Assembly: GCA_011033025.1 (NCBI GenBank)
Contig: WFMF01000273.1
Coordinates: 124,001-188,000, forward strand
Reading direction: 5' to 3'
Length of the DNA stretch: 64,000 nt
DNA from: Beroe forskalii
Lineage: Eukaryota > Ctenophora > Nuda > Beroida > Beroidae
This document shows, in pieces, positions 20,931-31,200 of this stretch. Position numbers and translations under genes: made by a program. Under the pieces are notes generated by a model that was given only the letters and a program-made list of their open reading frames with translations, was not told the origin of the DNA and searched no databases. Every line of letters starts with the position of its first letter. Positions within the stretch are counted from its first letter, which is position 1.

Positions 20931-22836
20931 CTGTTTTAGCCGATTTTCAAGTGCCTCGTTAACCTAATTTAAAATCATGGGAATTTCGGACAAAAACCAT
21001 GATGATCAGCTTGACGAGTACTTTCAGATGAGCTAATAAGTCATCAGATCCCAGGACCATCACGGCCCCTAGTGATTAATTAACAATTTTAAGATCAATT
21101 TGAGGTATTTTTGGCGTACCTGTAGGTCCCATCGGGTCCTATTTTCCCGTGGCACTCGTCCAGGTCCCGTGAAGTGAGTTGTCTCCCGGTCTCATCAATG
21201 GGGCCGTATATTGGAAAGCCATCGAGAGCCACTCCTGCGAATAACAGAAACACGTGATTAAAAGAACGCAAAAAGCGATTGGAAGGCGGTTTCAAGTCAT
21301 GAATTTGATATGAATTCTGAGACTTCACACCACTCTGACCCCTGATATTGACACCATTATCTCAACACTCTACCCCCTGATAAAGACGACATCAACTCCC
21401 CCCTCTCACCCTGATAATGACTTCATCAACTCCCCACTCTCACCCCAGATAATGACGTCATCAACACACCACGCTATCCCCTGATAATAACGTCACCAAC
21501 TCCCCACGCTATCCCCTGATAATGACGTCACCAACTCCCCACTCTAACCCCTGATAATGACGTCATCAACTCCCCACTCTAACTCCAAATAGTGACGTCA
21601 TCAACTCCACACTCTAACCCCTGATAGTGAAGTCATCAACTCCCCATTCTAACCCCTGATAATAACGTCACCAACTCCCCACTCTAACCCCTGATAATGA
21701 CGTCATCCCCACCCCTGATGCTATCTCACCGATCATCTCTGCCTCTTGTCCGCACGTCAGCTTGGTGAGGCAGGAGCTGAAGGTGTACACCCGGTACAGT
21801 GCGTCTTTACGGGACACCAGGCCCCCGCACTGGTCGAACTCCGTGATCTCCTGTCCTCCAGGCACTCCATTCCGCACCTTGCGCTCGTCAGCCTGGGGAC
21901 ACCCTGCAGGGCGGTTAGATTGTCAGACGTTGTCTGACCATTATTTCAGTGAAATAATCGGCGGACGCGCGCGCTTCGCGCGCGCGCCCACCGAAGGCTA
22001 AGGGGTCAGACAACGTCTGACAACGGTTAGATACGTTTTTTTAATACGATACGTATTTTTTCTGAAAATTGTCATATTTTTCTGAAAATTGTCATATGAT
22101 GCAATTATCAGTCAAAATGCATCGTTGAACTTTTAGAGTTTTATCATTAATGTGTATTGTCATGTGTGCTAACAGTGGCGTGTCGAACTCATATGTGCGC
22201 GGCTTTTCCATGCGCGGCGTAATCGTGCGCGGCTCGCTGCCTGTTAATTACAGGCAGCAAGCCGCGCACTATTACGCCGCGCATTGAAAAGCCGCGCATA
22301 TATGAGTTCGACACGCCACTGTAAAACGTCGCGCGCACCCAAAATGTTGACGTTATCAAAATATAATTCAGTAGCGCGTTGTGCGCGTACTTTTTCACGT
22401 ATTTAACAACCCCTATTCAGACCTGGTGTTGAAATGAATTTGCCAAATGAATCTATGACCTTATCCCACTCTAAAGGTGTCTGGGTTGTTAAATACGTGC
22501 AAAAATCGTGCCTTCCATCGGGAGACACGCTCCAGGTGTAGTTTATTGGATTTTATGCTTTTAAGTGCAGAATGCAGATGGGGTCATGAAATTGTAACAC
22601 CGCACCACCTATTTGAAATTTTTGGGTGCTCCCCGAAACAATTTTAACAAACAGAAAAAGTTAATGCTCCCCGAAACAATTTTAACAATTCCTTAAACGG
22701 AAAAAGTTAAGTTACAATCTTCACCTGGTTCTCCGAGCAGGACGGAGTAGATGAGGGTTCCGAACATCGTCACCCCTATCGGTTCATTGACGGGGATGCA
22801 GCTTGGCTCGTCAGCCATCACAGGGGCCTTACGAAT
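20849..22836 (-). CDS. YHYH-domain protein gene, 3' part
   Basis: Four exons on the minus strand agree in phase: 22725-22836, 21730-21903, 21120-21234 and 20849-20930 (stop TAG). The product has the YHYH-family core: VALDGFPIYGP, then SRDLDECHGKIGPDGTY, then the histidine-bearing HDTTN segment. Cysteines are numerous, as expected for a secreted protein. YHYH proteins are usually extracellular, and their biochemical role is not well established. The first visible exon starts in phase 0 without a signal peptide, so at least one upstream exon is missing and was not found. The canonical YHYH tetrad reads SHDT here. Confidence 0.7.
21120..21234 (-). CDS. YHYH gene, core exon
   Basis: On the minus strand, TTATTCGCAG is followed by 115 nt, then donor GTACGCC. 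It encodes GVALDGFPIYGPIDETGRQL and on through DLDECHGKIGPDGTY, the diagnostic core of the family. Phase 1 in, phase 2 out. Confidence 0.85.
21340..21720. repeat. 35-bp minisatellite carrying CRE octamers, intronic
   Basis: About ten copies of a unit with CTGATAATGACGTCATCAAC and CTCCCCACTCTAACC. TGACGTCA, the palindromic CRE, is perfect at 21453, 21523, 21558, 21593 and 21698; the spacings are 70, 35, 35 and 105, exact multiples of 35. Other units have one-base variants. It lies in the intron between the 21730 and 21120 exons. Confidence 0.9.
21730..21903 (-). CDS. YHYH gene, Cys-rich exon
   Basis: On the minus strand, CCCTGCAG is followed by 174 nt, then donor GTGAGAT. It encodes CPQADERKVRNGVPGGQEIT, then FDQCGGLVSRKDALYRVYTF with four further cysteines. 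Phase 1 to 1. The insertion at 21920 lies 17 bp upstream of its acceptor side. Confidence 0.8.
21920..22023. mobile_element. 104-bp hAT-like MITE with 8-bp target duplication
   Basis: The ends are the perfect inverted repeat TTGTCAGACGTTGTCTGACC. CGGTTAGA is duplicated at 21912-21919 and 22024-22031. The centre carries a GCGCGCGCTTCGCGCGCGC palindrome. A related element is at 52722-52816. It lies immediately upstream, in transcription sense, of the acceptor of the YHYH exon 21730-21903. Confidence 0.9.
22173..22321. mobile_element. 149-bp full-length foldback MITE
   Basis: Starts CAGTGGCGTGTCGAACTC and ends with its complement. The two halves pair almost completely, including TGCGCGGC words and GCTGCCTGT facing ACAGGCAGC around TAAT. 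CAGTGGCG ends resemble hAT termini. No clear 8-bp target duplication. Confidence 0.8.
22396..22499. mobile_element. Short TIR element
   Basis: CACGTATTTAACAACC and its exact complement are about 72 bp apart in the intron upstream of the first visible YHYH exon. A small MITE is likely. No target duplication was identified. Confidence 0.55.
22725..22836 (-). CDS. YHYH gene, first visible exon
   Basis: On the minus strand, TTGTTCTCAG is followed by 112 nt, then donor GTGAAGA. It encodes IRKAPVMADEPSCIPVNEPI and GVTMFGTLIYSVLLGEP. An internal ATG (MADEPS) could start translation but would give no signal peptide, so I read it as an internal exon. Confidence 0.75.
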
Positions 22837-23445
22837 CTGAGAACAAAGATATATGGCCATCAGGCAGCAAGACAGTTTTAACTATCGACAATTTGGTAAT
22901 CTGTCGATGGACACTGGACAGTTATACGGTCTCTGAACGGTTACTGGCACTTTAAATTTTTAAAGATAAAGGGCGATGGCTTTCATGCTTCAATTATAAA
23001 GAAGATATTCAATTATAAAGAAGGTATTCCTGTAAATAAATGAAATTATAAAAGAAGTTGGTTGAAAGACCGTGAGGAATATTTGATAAGCTGGAACTTT
23101 TAAAACTGAAATATTGTCCTCTGCGGCTTGAATATCTATCATAAATATTAGCCGCAACGTGATATGTATCGGCACCATCATAGGCTGTTGCTTCTATCAC
23201 GAGACACTGCCACATGAATGTCACGTGGTAGAAGATGCAGTATCAAAACTGAAATATTGCCTGAAAAGGGCTCAAACTCTGCCCCACATTATGTCATCCA
23301 TTTTAATCACTTTTTACACCCCTCCCCCATCTACAGTTTATTTTATTGGTTACAACAAATACTGCGTTATCATTTGAACCCCCCCCCCAATAGCTGATTA
23401 CGTAGTAAGTGACTCCCAGCCATACAACAAATACTGCGTTATCAC

Positions 23446-24192
23446 TTGAAGCCTCCACTAGCCTCCACTCAGCCTCCATGAAGGCTAAAATTTTGGTTTA
23501 GCCTCCACTAGCCTCCACTGTGACTGAAGAATTAGCTTCCATTAGCCTCCACGGAAATTTATAAAGCCATCATTTTGGATTCTATGGAAGCTATTTTGAC
23601 AGTGCTAGTGGAGGCTATAGCCTCCAAATGGAGGCTGAAATCATGAAAAACACAGATAATATGCTAGGCTCCACAAAATTAAATTTATGTCATGTTTGTA
23701 CAAAAAGAGCACATTTTGTAACATAGACCAAAGTTTCTCACCCAGCAAGCGTTAGGCTCCCTCAGCCTCCACTAGCCTCCACTAGGATCCACCCAGCCTC
23801 CACTAGGCTCCACTCAGCCTCCACTTGGCTCCACTCAGCCTCTACTTAGCCTCCACTCAGCCTCCATAAGCCTCCATTAGCCTCCACAAAAATGTTATAT
23901 TTCAGTTTCCGTGGAGGCTAATGGAGGCTAATTCTTCCGTGGAGGCTAGTAGAGGCTAAACCAAAATTTTAGCCTCCATGGAGGCTGAGTGGAGGCTGCG
24001 TGGAGCCTAGTGGAGGCTAGTGGAGCCTAGTGGAGGCTAATTAGCCTCCACAGTAGAGGCTATTTTTCAAAAATTATCCTCATGCCTCCATTAGCCTCCG
24101 CGGAGGCTAATTTTCGAAATTAGCCTCCACTCAGCCTCCATGGAGGCTAATGGAGGCTAATTTTCGTCGTGTTCCTGTGGTACCATTTTGCC
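23446..24192. mobile_element. AGCCTCC-satellite element, left end lost
   Basis: Dense AGCCTCCACT and AGTGGAGGCT words in both orientations, ending with GGAGGCTAATTTT, CGTCGTGTTCC and TGGTACCATTTTGCC, which matches the right end of the element at 28878-30799. The left TIR is not present, so this copy is truncated or fused. Confidence 0.75.
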
Positions 24193-24266
24193 GAGTCTGG
24201 CAAATGCGGACGTTTGCTAACATAGGGGAGGGGGTGTTTGGCTAAATGCGGACGTCCGCACTGCCT

Positions 24267-25015
24267 ACCTCGAAAAAATATTTTTTTGCATATATCCTGA
24301 GTTTGAAATCACATAACTGCATATTTTTGCTTTGGTAATTTCTGATTTCATGTACCTACAACAAAAATTATTCACAGGTTCACGACATCAAATTTCAAAA
24401 TTTCCTCTCAGCACTTCAGCAGCATGCTAAAAGCTCCCTGAAAGTTGAGTTGTTTTCTGATAAATGGAGCAGGGGTCTGGGGGCGGCGGCCCCCAGAAGC
24501 CAGACGTTTTCTATAATAAAATCGTCACCTCAATAGGATTTTACTCTTTCTGTCCTGTAATTTGAGTCGATTGATAACATGTGAAGCCTACCTCGAAAAA
24601 ATATTTTTTTGCATATATCCTGAGTTTGAAATCACAAAACTGCATATTTTTGCTTTGGTAATTTCTGATTTCATGTACCTACAACAAAAATTATTCACAG
24701 GTTCACGACATCAAATTTCAAAATTTCCTCTCAGCACTTCAGCAGCATGCTAAAAGCTCCCTGAAAGTTGAGTTGTTTTCTGATAAATGGAGCAGGGGTC
24801 TGGGGGCGGCGGCCCCCAGAAGCCAGACGTTTTCTATAAATAAAATCGTCACCTCAATAGGATTTTACTCTTTCTGTCCTGTAATTTGAGTCGATTGATA
24901 ACATGTGAAGCAGGGGTCTGGGGGCGGCAGCCCCCAGAAGTCAGACGTTTTCTATAAATAAAATTGTCGCCTCAATAGGATTTTACTCTTTCTGTCCTGT
25001 GAGTTGGTTATATAA
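24267..25015. repeat. About 321-bp tandem duplication with G/C hairpin, plus a third partial unit
   Basis: The block starting CCTACCTCGAAAAAATATTT at 24267 repeats nearly unchanged at 24588. Each contains GGGGTCTGGGGGCGGCGG with facing CCCCCAGA, then AGCCAGACGTTTTCTAT. A third partial unit, hairpin part only, starts at about 24911. A more diverged hairpin is at 25384-25425. Confidence 0.9.
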
Positions 25016-25429
25016 AGTGCCTGGCAAACATGGTGCAGATCTTTGCTGTTTGGATTCAAAATTGTGAGTTCCGATATGGTTGGGGCACCCTCATGTTTCA
25101 TGAATGATTTTATATAGGGCAAGTGACAATGTATAATTTGTTGTGTATACTATTTGTGATTTTAAATTAAAAAAAAATATAATAATAAATATCGCATAAA
25201 TTAAGATTCAAAGCAATAAATTTGAAATTAAAAATGTCTACAGCCCCAGAAGCTAATTTTTTTCAATAAACAAGAGTGTCGGCTGAATATGATTTTCAGT
25301 TTTAAATATTATTTGAGTCCAATTTCATGTGAAGGCATTTGAAATGCAAAATATCAACAGCAATGAGAATGAAATTCTGTATGCAGGGGTCTAGGGGCAG
25401 CAGCCCCCAGAAGCCAGACGTTTTCAATG

Positions 25430-26260
25430 AACAAAATTGTTGCCTCAATAAGGATTTTAATACTCTTATTTCTTTATTAATTATTTCTTTGTTAATTAAG
25501 CGTAATTTCAGATCAAGGTACCTTAGCAAATGTAATTTAGTTACAATTTCAAAGGATGAAGATTAAATCCAGTTAATTGGGATACTTGGTATACATTGGT
25601 ATACTTTCATATGACCAAAATTTATATGAATACAATTACTATTTTTTAATACAATTGAGATTTGAAACATGCATAATTGAAGCATGCATAATTTTCATTT
25701 CAGTGCTTAAAACATACATTTTCATTTTCACAGCTACTGACAAGAATCACTTGGTATGGAAAATCGATAAACACGAAAAATTCACAATTTTGTTTTAAAA
25801 CATGCACATTTGTTTCTAAAATAAAGATAAAACTCAAGTAAGTTTATGCATTTTTGTCTTGGGAGTTGGAAATATCTCAAAACTGCATATTTCGAAAAGG
25901 ATTTTGCATGTATCTAGGATGGCCAGGATTAAGTTTTTTCGTGGCATGGTCCGCAGTTTATGGAAATTTTGGTCCATTTGACGGTTATTTCACTAGAAAA
26001 TCGTGACATTTCGGGCCCAAAAATGATGACCCAAAAGATTTTCAAGAAATATGCGGACGTCCTGGGGGGAGGGAGGGGTTTTTGAAATGCGGACGTTTGC
26101 GGACAAGGGAGGGAGGGAGGGGTCTAAAATGACCGAAATTTTGCGGACGTCCTCTACTCCTTCATGGATGGCATTGGCCCCCAAAGCTCGTCGAGACGAC
26201 GGGACGAATTGAAAGTTGTAATCTTAAATAAAAGATAACAAAATAGAGAGCACAATTTTA
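25430..26260. other. Gene-free AT-rich stretch with a G-quadruplex motif
   Basis: No exon seen. TGCGGACGT words at 26051, 26088 and 26140 frame G-rich tracts. GGGAGGGAGGGAGGGG at 26107-26122 meets the four-G-run quadruplex pattern. TGCGGACGT also occurs near 24207 and 24245. Confidence 0.55.
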
Positions 26261-26310
26261 GTTAAAGGTAGGTAGGTAGGTAAAATGCGCTTCCGCGGAG
26301 GCGCTGTGCC

Positions 26311-26484
26311 ATACGAAATGGCCCCTCATAGTCTGAGAGGCAACGGTCGCGGTTTGGCTGATATGTTGGCATAACTAATAGTCTATATAGTAGAGGACAG
26401 ATATCTATACAGAAAATTGTTCGCTTAACTATATTCTCCAATTGGGTAATAGACCCCAATGGCCCCAACTCAAGCAGTTAAAGC
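26311..26484. repeat. Dispersed repeat, about 170 bp (copy 2)
   Basis: Same ordered words as 17417-17588, in the same orientation. Preceded by a GGTAGGTAGGTAGGTA microsatellite at 26267-26282. It abuts the 13-bp array. Confidence 0.8.
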
Positions 26485-26552
26485 AAAATAATATTTTTTG
26501 GGTATTTTTGAATGCAAATTAAGATCCAACTGGAGCACCGTCCCGTCGTCTT

Positions 26553-27165
26553 CCAGTTCCAAGCTGGTACTCCAAGCTGGTACTCCAAGCTGGTACTCCA
26601 GGCTGGTACTCCAGGCTGGTACTCCAAGCTGGTACTCCAAGCTGGTACTCCAAGCTGGTACTCCAAGCTGGTACTCCAAGGTGGTACTCCAGGCTGGTAA
26701 TCCAGGCTGGTACTCCAGGCTGGTACTCCAAGCTGGTACTCCAGGCTGGTACTCCAGGCTGGTACTCCAGGCTGGTACTCCAAGCTGGTAATCCAGGCTG
26801 GTACTCCAGGCTGGTACTCCAGGCTGGTACTCCAGGCTGGTACTCCAGGCTGGTACTCCAAGCTGGTAATCCAGGCTGGTACTCCAGGCTGGTACTCCAG
26901 GCTGGTACTCCAAGGTGGTACTCCAGGCTGGTACTCCAGGCTGGTATTCCAGGCTGGTACTCCAGGCTGGTACTCCAGGCTGGTACTCCAAGCTGGTACT
27001 CCAGGCTGGTACTCCAGGCTGGTACTCCAAGCTGGTACTCCAAGCTGGTACCTGCTGGTACTCCAGGCTGGTACCTGCTGGTACTCCAGGCTGGTACTCC
27101 AGGCTGGTACTCCAGGCTGGTACTCCAGGCTGGTACTCCAGGCTGGTACTCCAGGCTGGTACCCA
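26553..27165. repeat. 13-bp minisatellite
   Basis: About 46 copies of GGCTGGTACTCCA, with AAGCTGG and AAGGTGG variants interspersed. All six frames stay open for long stretches because 13 is not a multiple of 3 and the unit has no stop. The 186-260-codon minus-strand frames are by-products. It ends about 110 bp from the stop codon of the 27275 gene. Confidence 0.95.
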
Positions 27166-27274
27166 GGCATCTGGTGTAGGAAAACACGTCGATCCCCCAC
27201 GCCACAGTAAGAATAACCTTTATCTGACTCTCCAGCTTTTCCGTCCAGCAAACTTGGCAACCCACGTGCTGCCG

Positions 27275-27823
27275 TTAGAGAATCCGGACTTTCTTGGTGT
27301 AGAAGGTCTGGGTAAGTCGGGAGATACGCCTAGCTATCAGCACGCAGTTTGTCGAACCTGCCTTACTTTCACAAAACTTCAAATCTGTTATCCCAGCCTT
27401 GAAAAGATCGCTGAACGGTTTGAGAACTTTGCCGTCATATTCCAGATTGAAATGGACTCTGCACACTTTCTTTTCCTTCCAACAAGGCACTCTTTCCACC
27501 TTCAGTTTCACAGTCATCGCACCTCCGCAAACTCCCTTAGCTTTCTTTACATACGCGTTGTATCCAAAATTTGCATTGGAACTCCCATGAGAATCTATGT
27601 CCGATAGAGACCCACAGGTTCCAGATGTACTACTCATAAATAATTCGCACCCTCCGCAGGCAGCATCCTTTGCACAGAGTTCTAGAGTTGTAATTCCTGG
27701 CAATGCTTCTACTTTAGGAGTAAATCTTTCGCCTGATCGCTTTTTGTAGCAGTCCTTGCTATCGGTTCGAACCAGCATCGCCATTAAAAGGATTCCCAAA
27801 ATGAGCGGAAGCATCACCTTCAT
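27275..27823 (-). CDS. Small secreted Cys-rich protein (PAN/apple-like), intronless
   Basis: The frame is open from 27847. I prefer the Met at 27823 because MKVMLPLILGILLMAMLVRT is a clear signal peptide; the upstream Met adds eight residues. The mature protein is about 160 residues. It begins DCYKK, then ITTLELCAKDAACGGCELF and GTCGSLSD, a cysteine pattern like PAN/apple modules (first Cys, Cys pair in a helix, Cys in the following strand). A second Cys-rich half follows (GVCGG, VPCWKEKKVCRV, KFCES, NCVLI). Stop TAA at 27275-27277. No intron is evident. PAN modules bind proteins or carbohydrates, but the ligand here is unknown. It could also be the last exon of a longer gene. Confidence 0.65.
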   Translation of the reverse strand: MKVMLPLILGILLMAMLVRTDSKDCYKKRSGERFTPKVEALPGITTLELCAKDAACGGCELFMSSTSGTCGSLSDIDSHGSSNANFGYNAYVKKAKGVCGGAMTVKLKVERVPCWKEKKVCRVHFNLEYDGKVLKPFSDLFKAGITDLKFCESKAGSTNCVLIARRISRLTQTFYTKKVRIL

Positions 27824-27849
27824 CTTATAACACGTTGCAAGAAACAAGC

Positions 27850-28260
27850 CAAATCAAATTTAACGGTTAGAAATGGGTAAGGTGGACCTGAGGACACTTT
27901 TCTTATTGAAAATAAGCCCCTTTTTTCATTTTTGTTTCGCCACATCCATTGTCTTGATAACCCTTGTTTTCTCTCTTTCTTTCTCACCTGACCTTGACCG
28001 CACTTGTTTGCTAGCATCACTACATTTCTAAAGTTATTAGGAAAATATGGGTGGGGAATTATTCTGTAATAAGCGTAGAAGTTTAGTCATGTAACTGAGT
28101 TCATACATTTCATTATAGCATTTGCAACGAATATCGCTGTCTCTTATCAGTGACTTGTTATCGCAACTTGCTTGTAATTTGCACTGTGCTGTTGTTGAGG
28201 ATTGTACATTCAACAATGTACAAGAATGAATTCTCAATACAATCTGTGTTGGAAATGGAG
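27850..28260. other. Upstream flank of the secreted-protein gene
   Basis: This should hold its promoter and 5' UTR. No TATA box at a convincing distance. A small hairpin TTGTACATT/AATGTACAA is at about 28202-28222. Nothing else seen. Confidence 0.4.
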
Positions 28261-28265
28261 CGACT

Positions 28266-31200
28266 TTGATGAATCACTCAAGAAATGATGCGGGTGAAGC
28301 AGGTCGGAGATATCAGCCAGGGGCCGCCGTTGAAGCAGACTAACAAAGACACGTTGATCAAACTTGTAAATCTTTTGACTGGTACGCTGAAACGAAGTAG
28401 TACTTTTGTTAGTAGTGCAGCTGCAGCAGACGTGACAGTTTGAAATCAGATCACATCAGACTTCAGGCGAGCTTCTGTCTGGTGAAGGATGGAATTGTGG
28501 CATGTAAAATGAAGAGCTTAACGAAGTCAAGAAGACTGTGAAATCTGGAGATGAAGAGCTGCGATGTTGTTAGCAAGAACGTGAAACCTGCCACGGAGAT
28601 TACTGCCAAAGTGATCAAGGACGCAGTGAAATCGGCTGTTGTTGAGGGAGGACTGCCCTGCAACCTGATGGTATACGGTCTGCAGGAGGAGGGGTGAGGA
28701 CGGGGACACTGCAGCTGGATGACATGTTGAAGGAGCTTGGGACACTGTGACAGCGTTACTTTTTGTCAGGGTTGGAGCTGTGAAGCAAGGAAGTGTGCGA
28801 CCAGTACGGCTAACCTTTGCTGTTGATGAGAAGGATGGAGTGCCTCAGACTCTCTCAAGAGCTAAAGAGCTGAAGAGGGCAAAATGGTACCACAGGAACA
28901 CGACAAAAATTAGCCTCCATTAGCCTCCATTAGCCTCCATGGAGGCTGAGTGGAGCCTAAGTGGGTGAGGCTAATTTCAAAATTAAGCTCACGGAGGCTG
29001 GTGTGGAGGCATGAGGCCAATTTTTAAAAATAGCTTCCACTATGGAGGCCATATTACTCCACTAGCCTCCATTAGCCTCCACTAGCCTCCACTCAGCCTC
29101 CACCAGCCTCCACCAGCCTCCATGGAGGCTAAATTTTGGTTCAGCCTCCACTAGCCTCCACTAGCCTCCACTCAAGAATTAGTTTCCATTAGCCTCCACA
29201 AAAATTTTAAAAGTCATTTTTGTGGAGGCTAAAGCCCATATGGAGGCTAATGGAGGCTAATGGAGGCTGAGTGAGGCTAAGTGGAGGCTGAGGAGCCTAA
29301 ATCAATAAGCCTACAAAAACACAAATTTCTGCTGAAATGGTGATTTATGTGTACTAATGTGAAAAACAATATATAGCTTCAAACTTTCAGACAGCCCAAC
29401 TGTCCTACACTCAGCCTCCACTAGGCCCACTCAGCCTCCACTAGGCTCCACTCAGCCTCCACTAGGCTCCACTCAGCCTCCACTCAGGCTCCACCCAGCC
29501 TCCACTAGGCCCACTCAGCCTCCACTTAGCCTCCACTAGGCCCCACTCAGCCTCCACTAGGCCCCACTCAGGCCCCACTAGCCCCACTAGGCCCACTCAG
29601 CCTCCACTAGGCTCCAATGCCCACCACTAGGCTCCACTAGGCTCCACTAGCCTCCACTAGGATCCAATAGGCTCCACTAGCCTCCACTAGGATCCATTCA
29701 GCCTCCACTAGGCTCCACTCAGCCTCCACTCAGCCTCCACTAGCCTCCACTTAGCCTCCACTAGGCTCCACTCAGCCTCCACTAGGCCCACCAGGCCCCA
29801 CTAGCCCACTAGGCCCACTCAGCCTCCACTAGGCTCCACTGGCCACCACTAGGCCCACTCAGCCTCCACTAGATCCACGGCTCCATTAGCTCCACTAGGC
29901 TCCATTCAGCCTCCAATTAGGTTCCACTCAGCCTCCACTAGGCCTCCATCTGGCCACTGAGCCCACTCCACTAGTTTCCCCTTCAGCCTCCACCAGCCCA
30001 TTCAGCCTCCACTAGCTGCCCCCAGCCTCCACTAGGCTTCCACCAGCCTCCACTACCACTTAGCCCACTTGCCCAGTGGAGGCTAGTGAGCCTTAGTGGA
30101 GGCTAGTGGAGCCTAGTGGAGGCTGAGGGAGCCTAGTGGAGGCTGAGTGAGGCTGCGTGGAGGCTAGTGGAGGCTGAATGGTTTTAGTGAGGCTGAGGAG
30201 CCTAGTGGAGGCTGAGTGGAGCCTAGTGGAGGCTGAGTGGAGCCTAGTGGAGGCTGAGTGGATTCTAGTGGAGGCCTAGTGGTGCCTAATACTAGACTTT
30301 GGTCTATGTTACAAAATGTACTTTTTGTAAAACATGACATAAATTTAATTTGTGGAGGCTAGCATATTATCTGTGTTTTTCATGATTTTAGCCTCCATTT
30401 GAGGTTATAGCCTCCACTAGCACTGTCAAAATAGCTTCCATAGAATCCAAAAAATGACTTTTTAAATTTCCGTGGAGGCTAATGGAGGCTAATTCTGAGT
30501 GGAGGCTAGTGGAGGCTAGTGGAGGCTAAAACCAAAATTTAGCCTCATGGAGGCTGAGGGAGGCTGAGTGGGGGCTGTGGAGGCTAATGGAGGCTAGGAG
30601 GCTAATATAGCCCATAGTGGAGGCTATTTTTTCAAAAATTAGCCTCATGCTCTCCATTAAGCCTCCGTGGAGGCTAATTTTTGAAATTAGCCCACTTAGG
30701 CCCACTCAGGCTCCACTCAGCCTCCACTCAGCCTCCATGGAGGCTAATGGAGGCTAATGGAGGCTAATTTTTGTCGTGTTCCTGTGGTACCATTTTGCCC
30801 TGAAGAGTAGTGAGAAGTTCTCAGCTGTGTTCCTGGGACCGGACCGGAGTGTGGAGGAGCGGAAGGCTCACCGTTTGCTGGTGGAGGAGATGAAGAGGAA
30901 ACGCTCAGAGAATCCAGACAAAGTGTACTTCATCAAACAGGGGACTGTGTGTTTCAAAGCAAGGCAGACTGATGATAAGAACTGAATGTGGGTAGTGTGA
31001 TCTCTATCTCGCGTATCCATTACACAGTGAACACAGATATTTGATGAATTTTATTTATTTCTAGTGTGATGAGTGATTGAGTGGACTATGTTTTTAAGGG
31101 CATTTATGCTCAGACGTATAAGTTGGTTTAATTTTCAGCTATAATGCAAACATTTGCTAGTGGAACGTTAATTTTTTCGCTGGGAGAACCTTTTGTCATA

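Noticed and set aside
21340-21720. CRISPR-like regularity of repeats here and in other arrays
   Set aside because: The units are contiguous minisatellites with no unique spacers, and the DNA is a spliced eukaryotic locus.
26470-27265. Minus-strand frames of 186-260 codons rich in PAWSTSLEYQPGV
   Set aside because: They read the 13-bp minisatellite, which is open in all phases. The only gene-like part nearby is the separate frame at 27275-27847.
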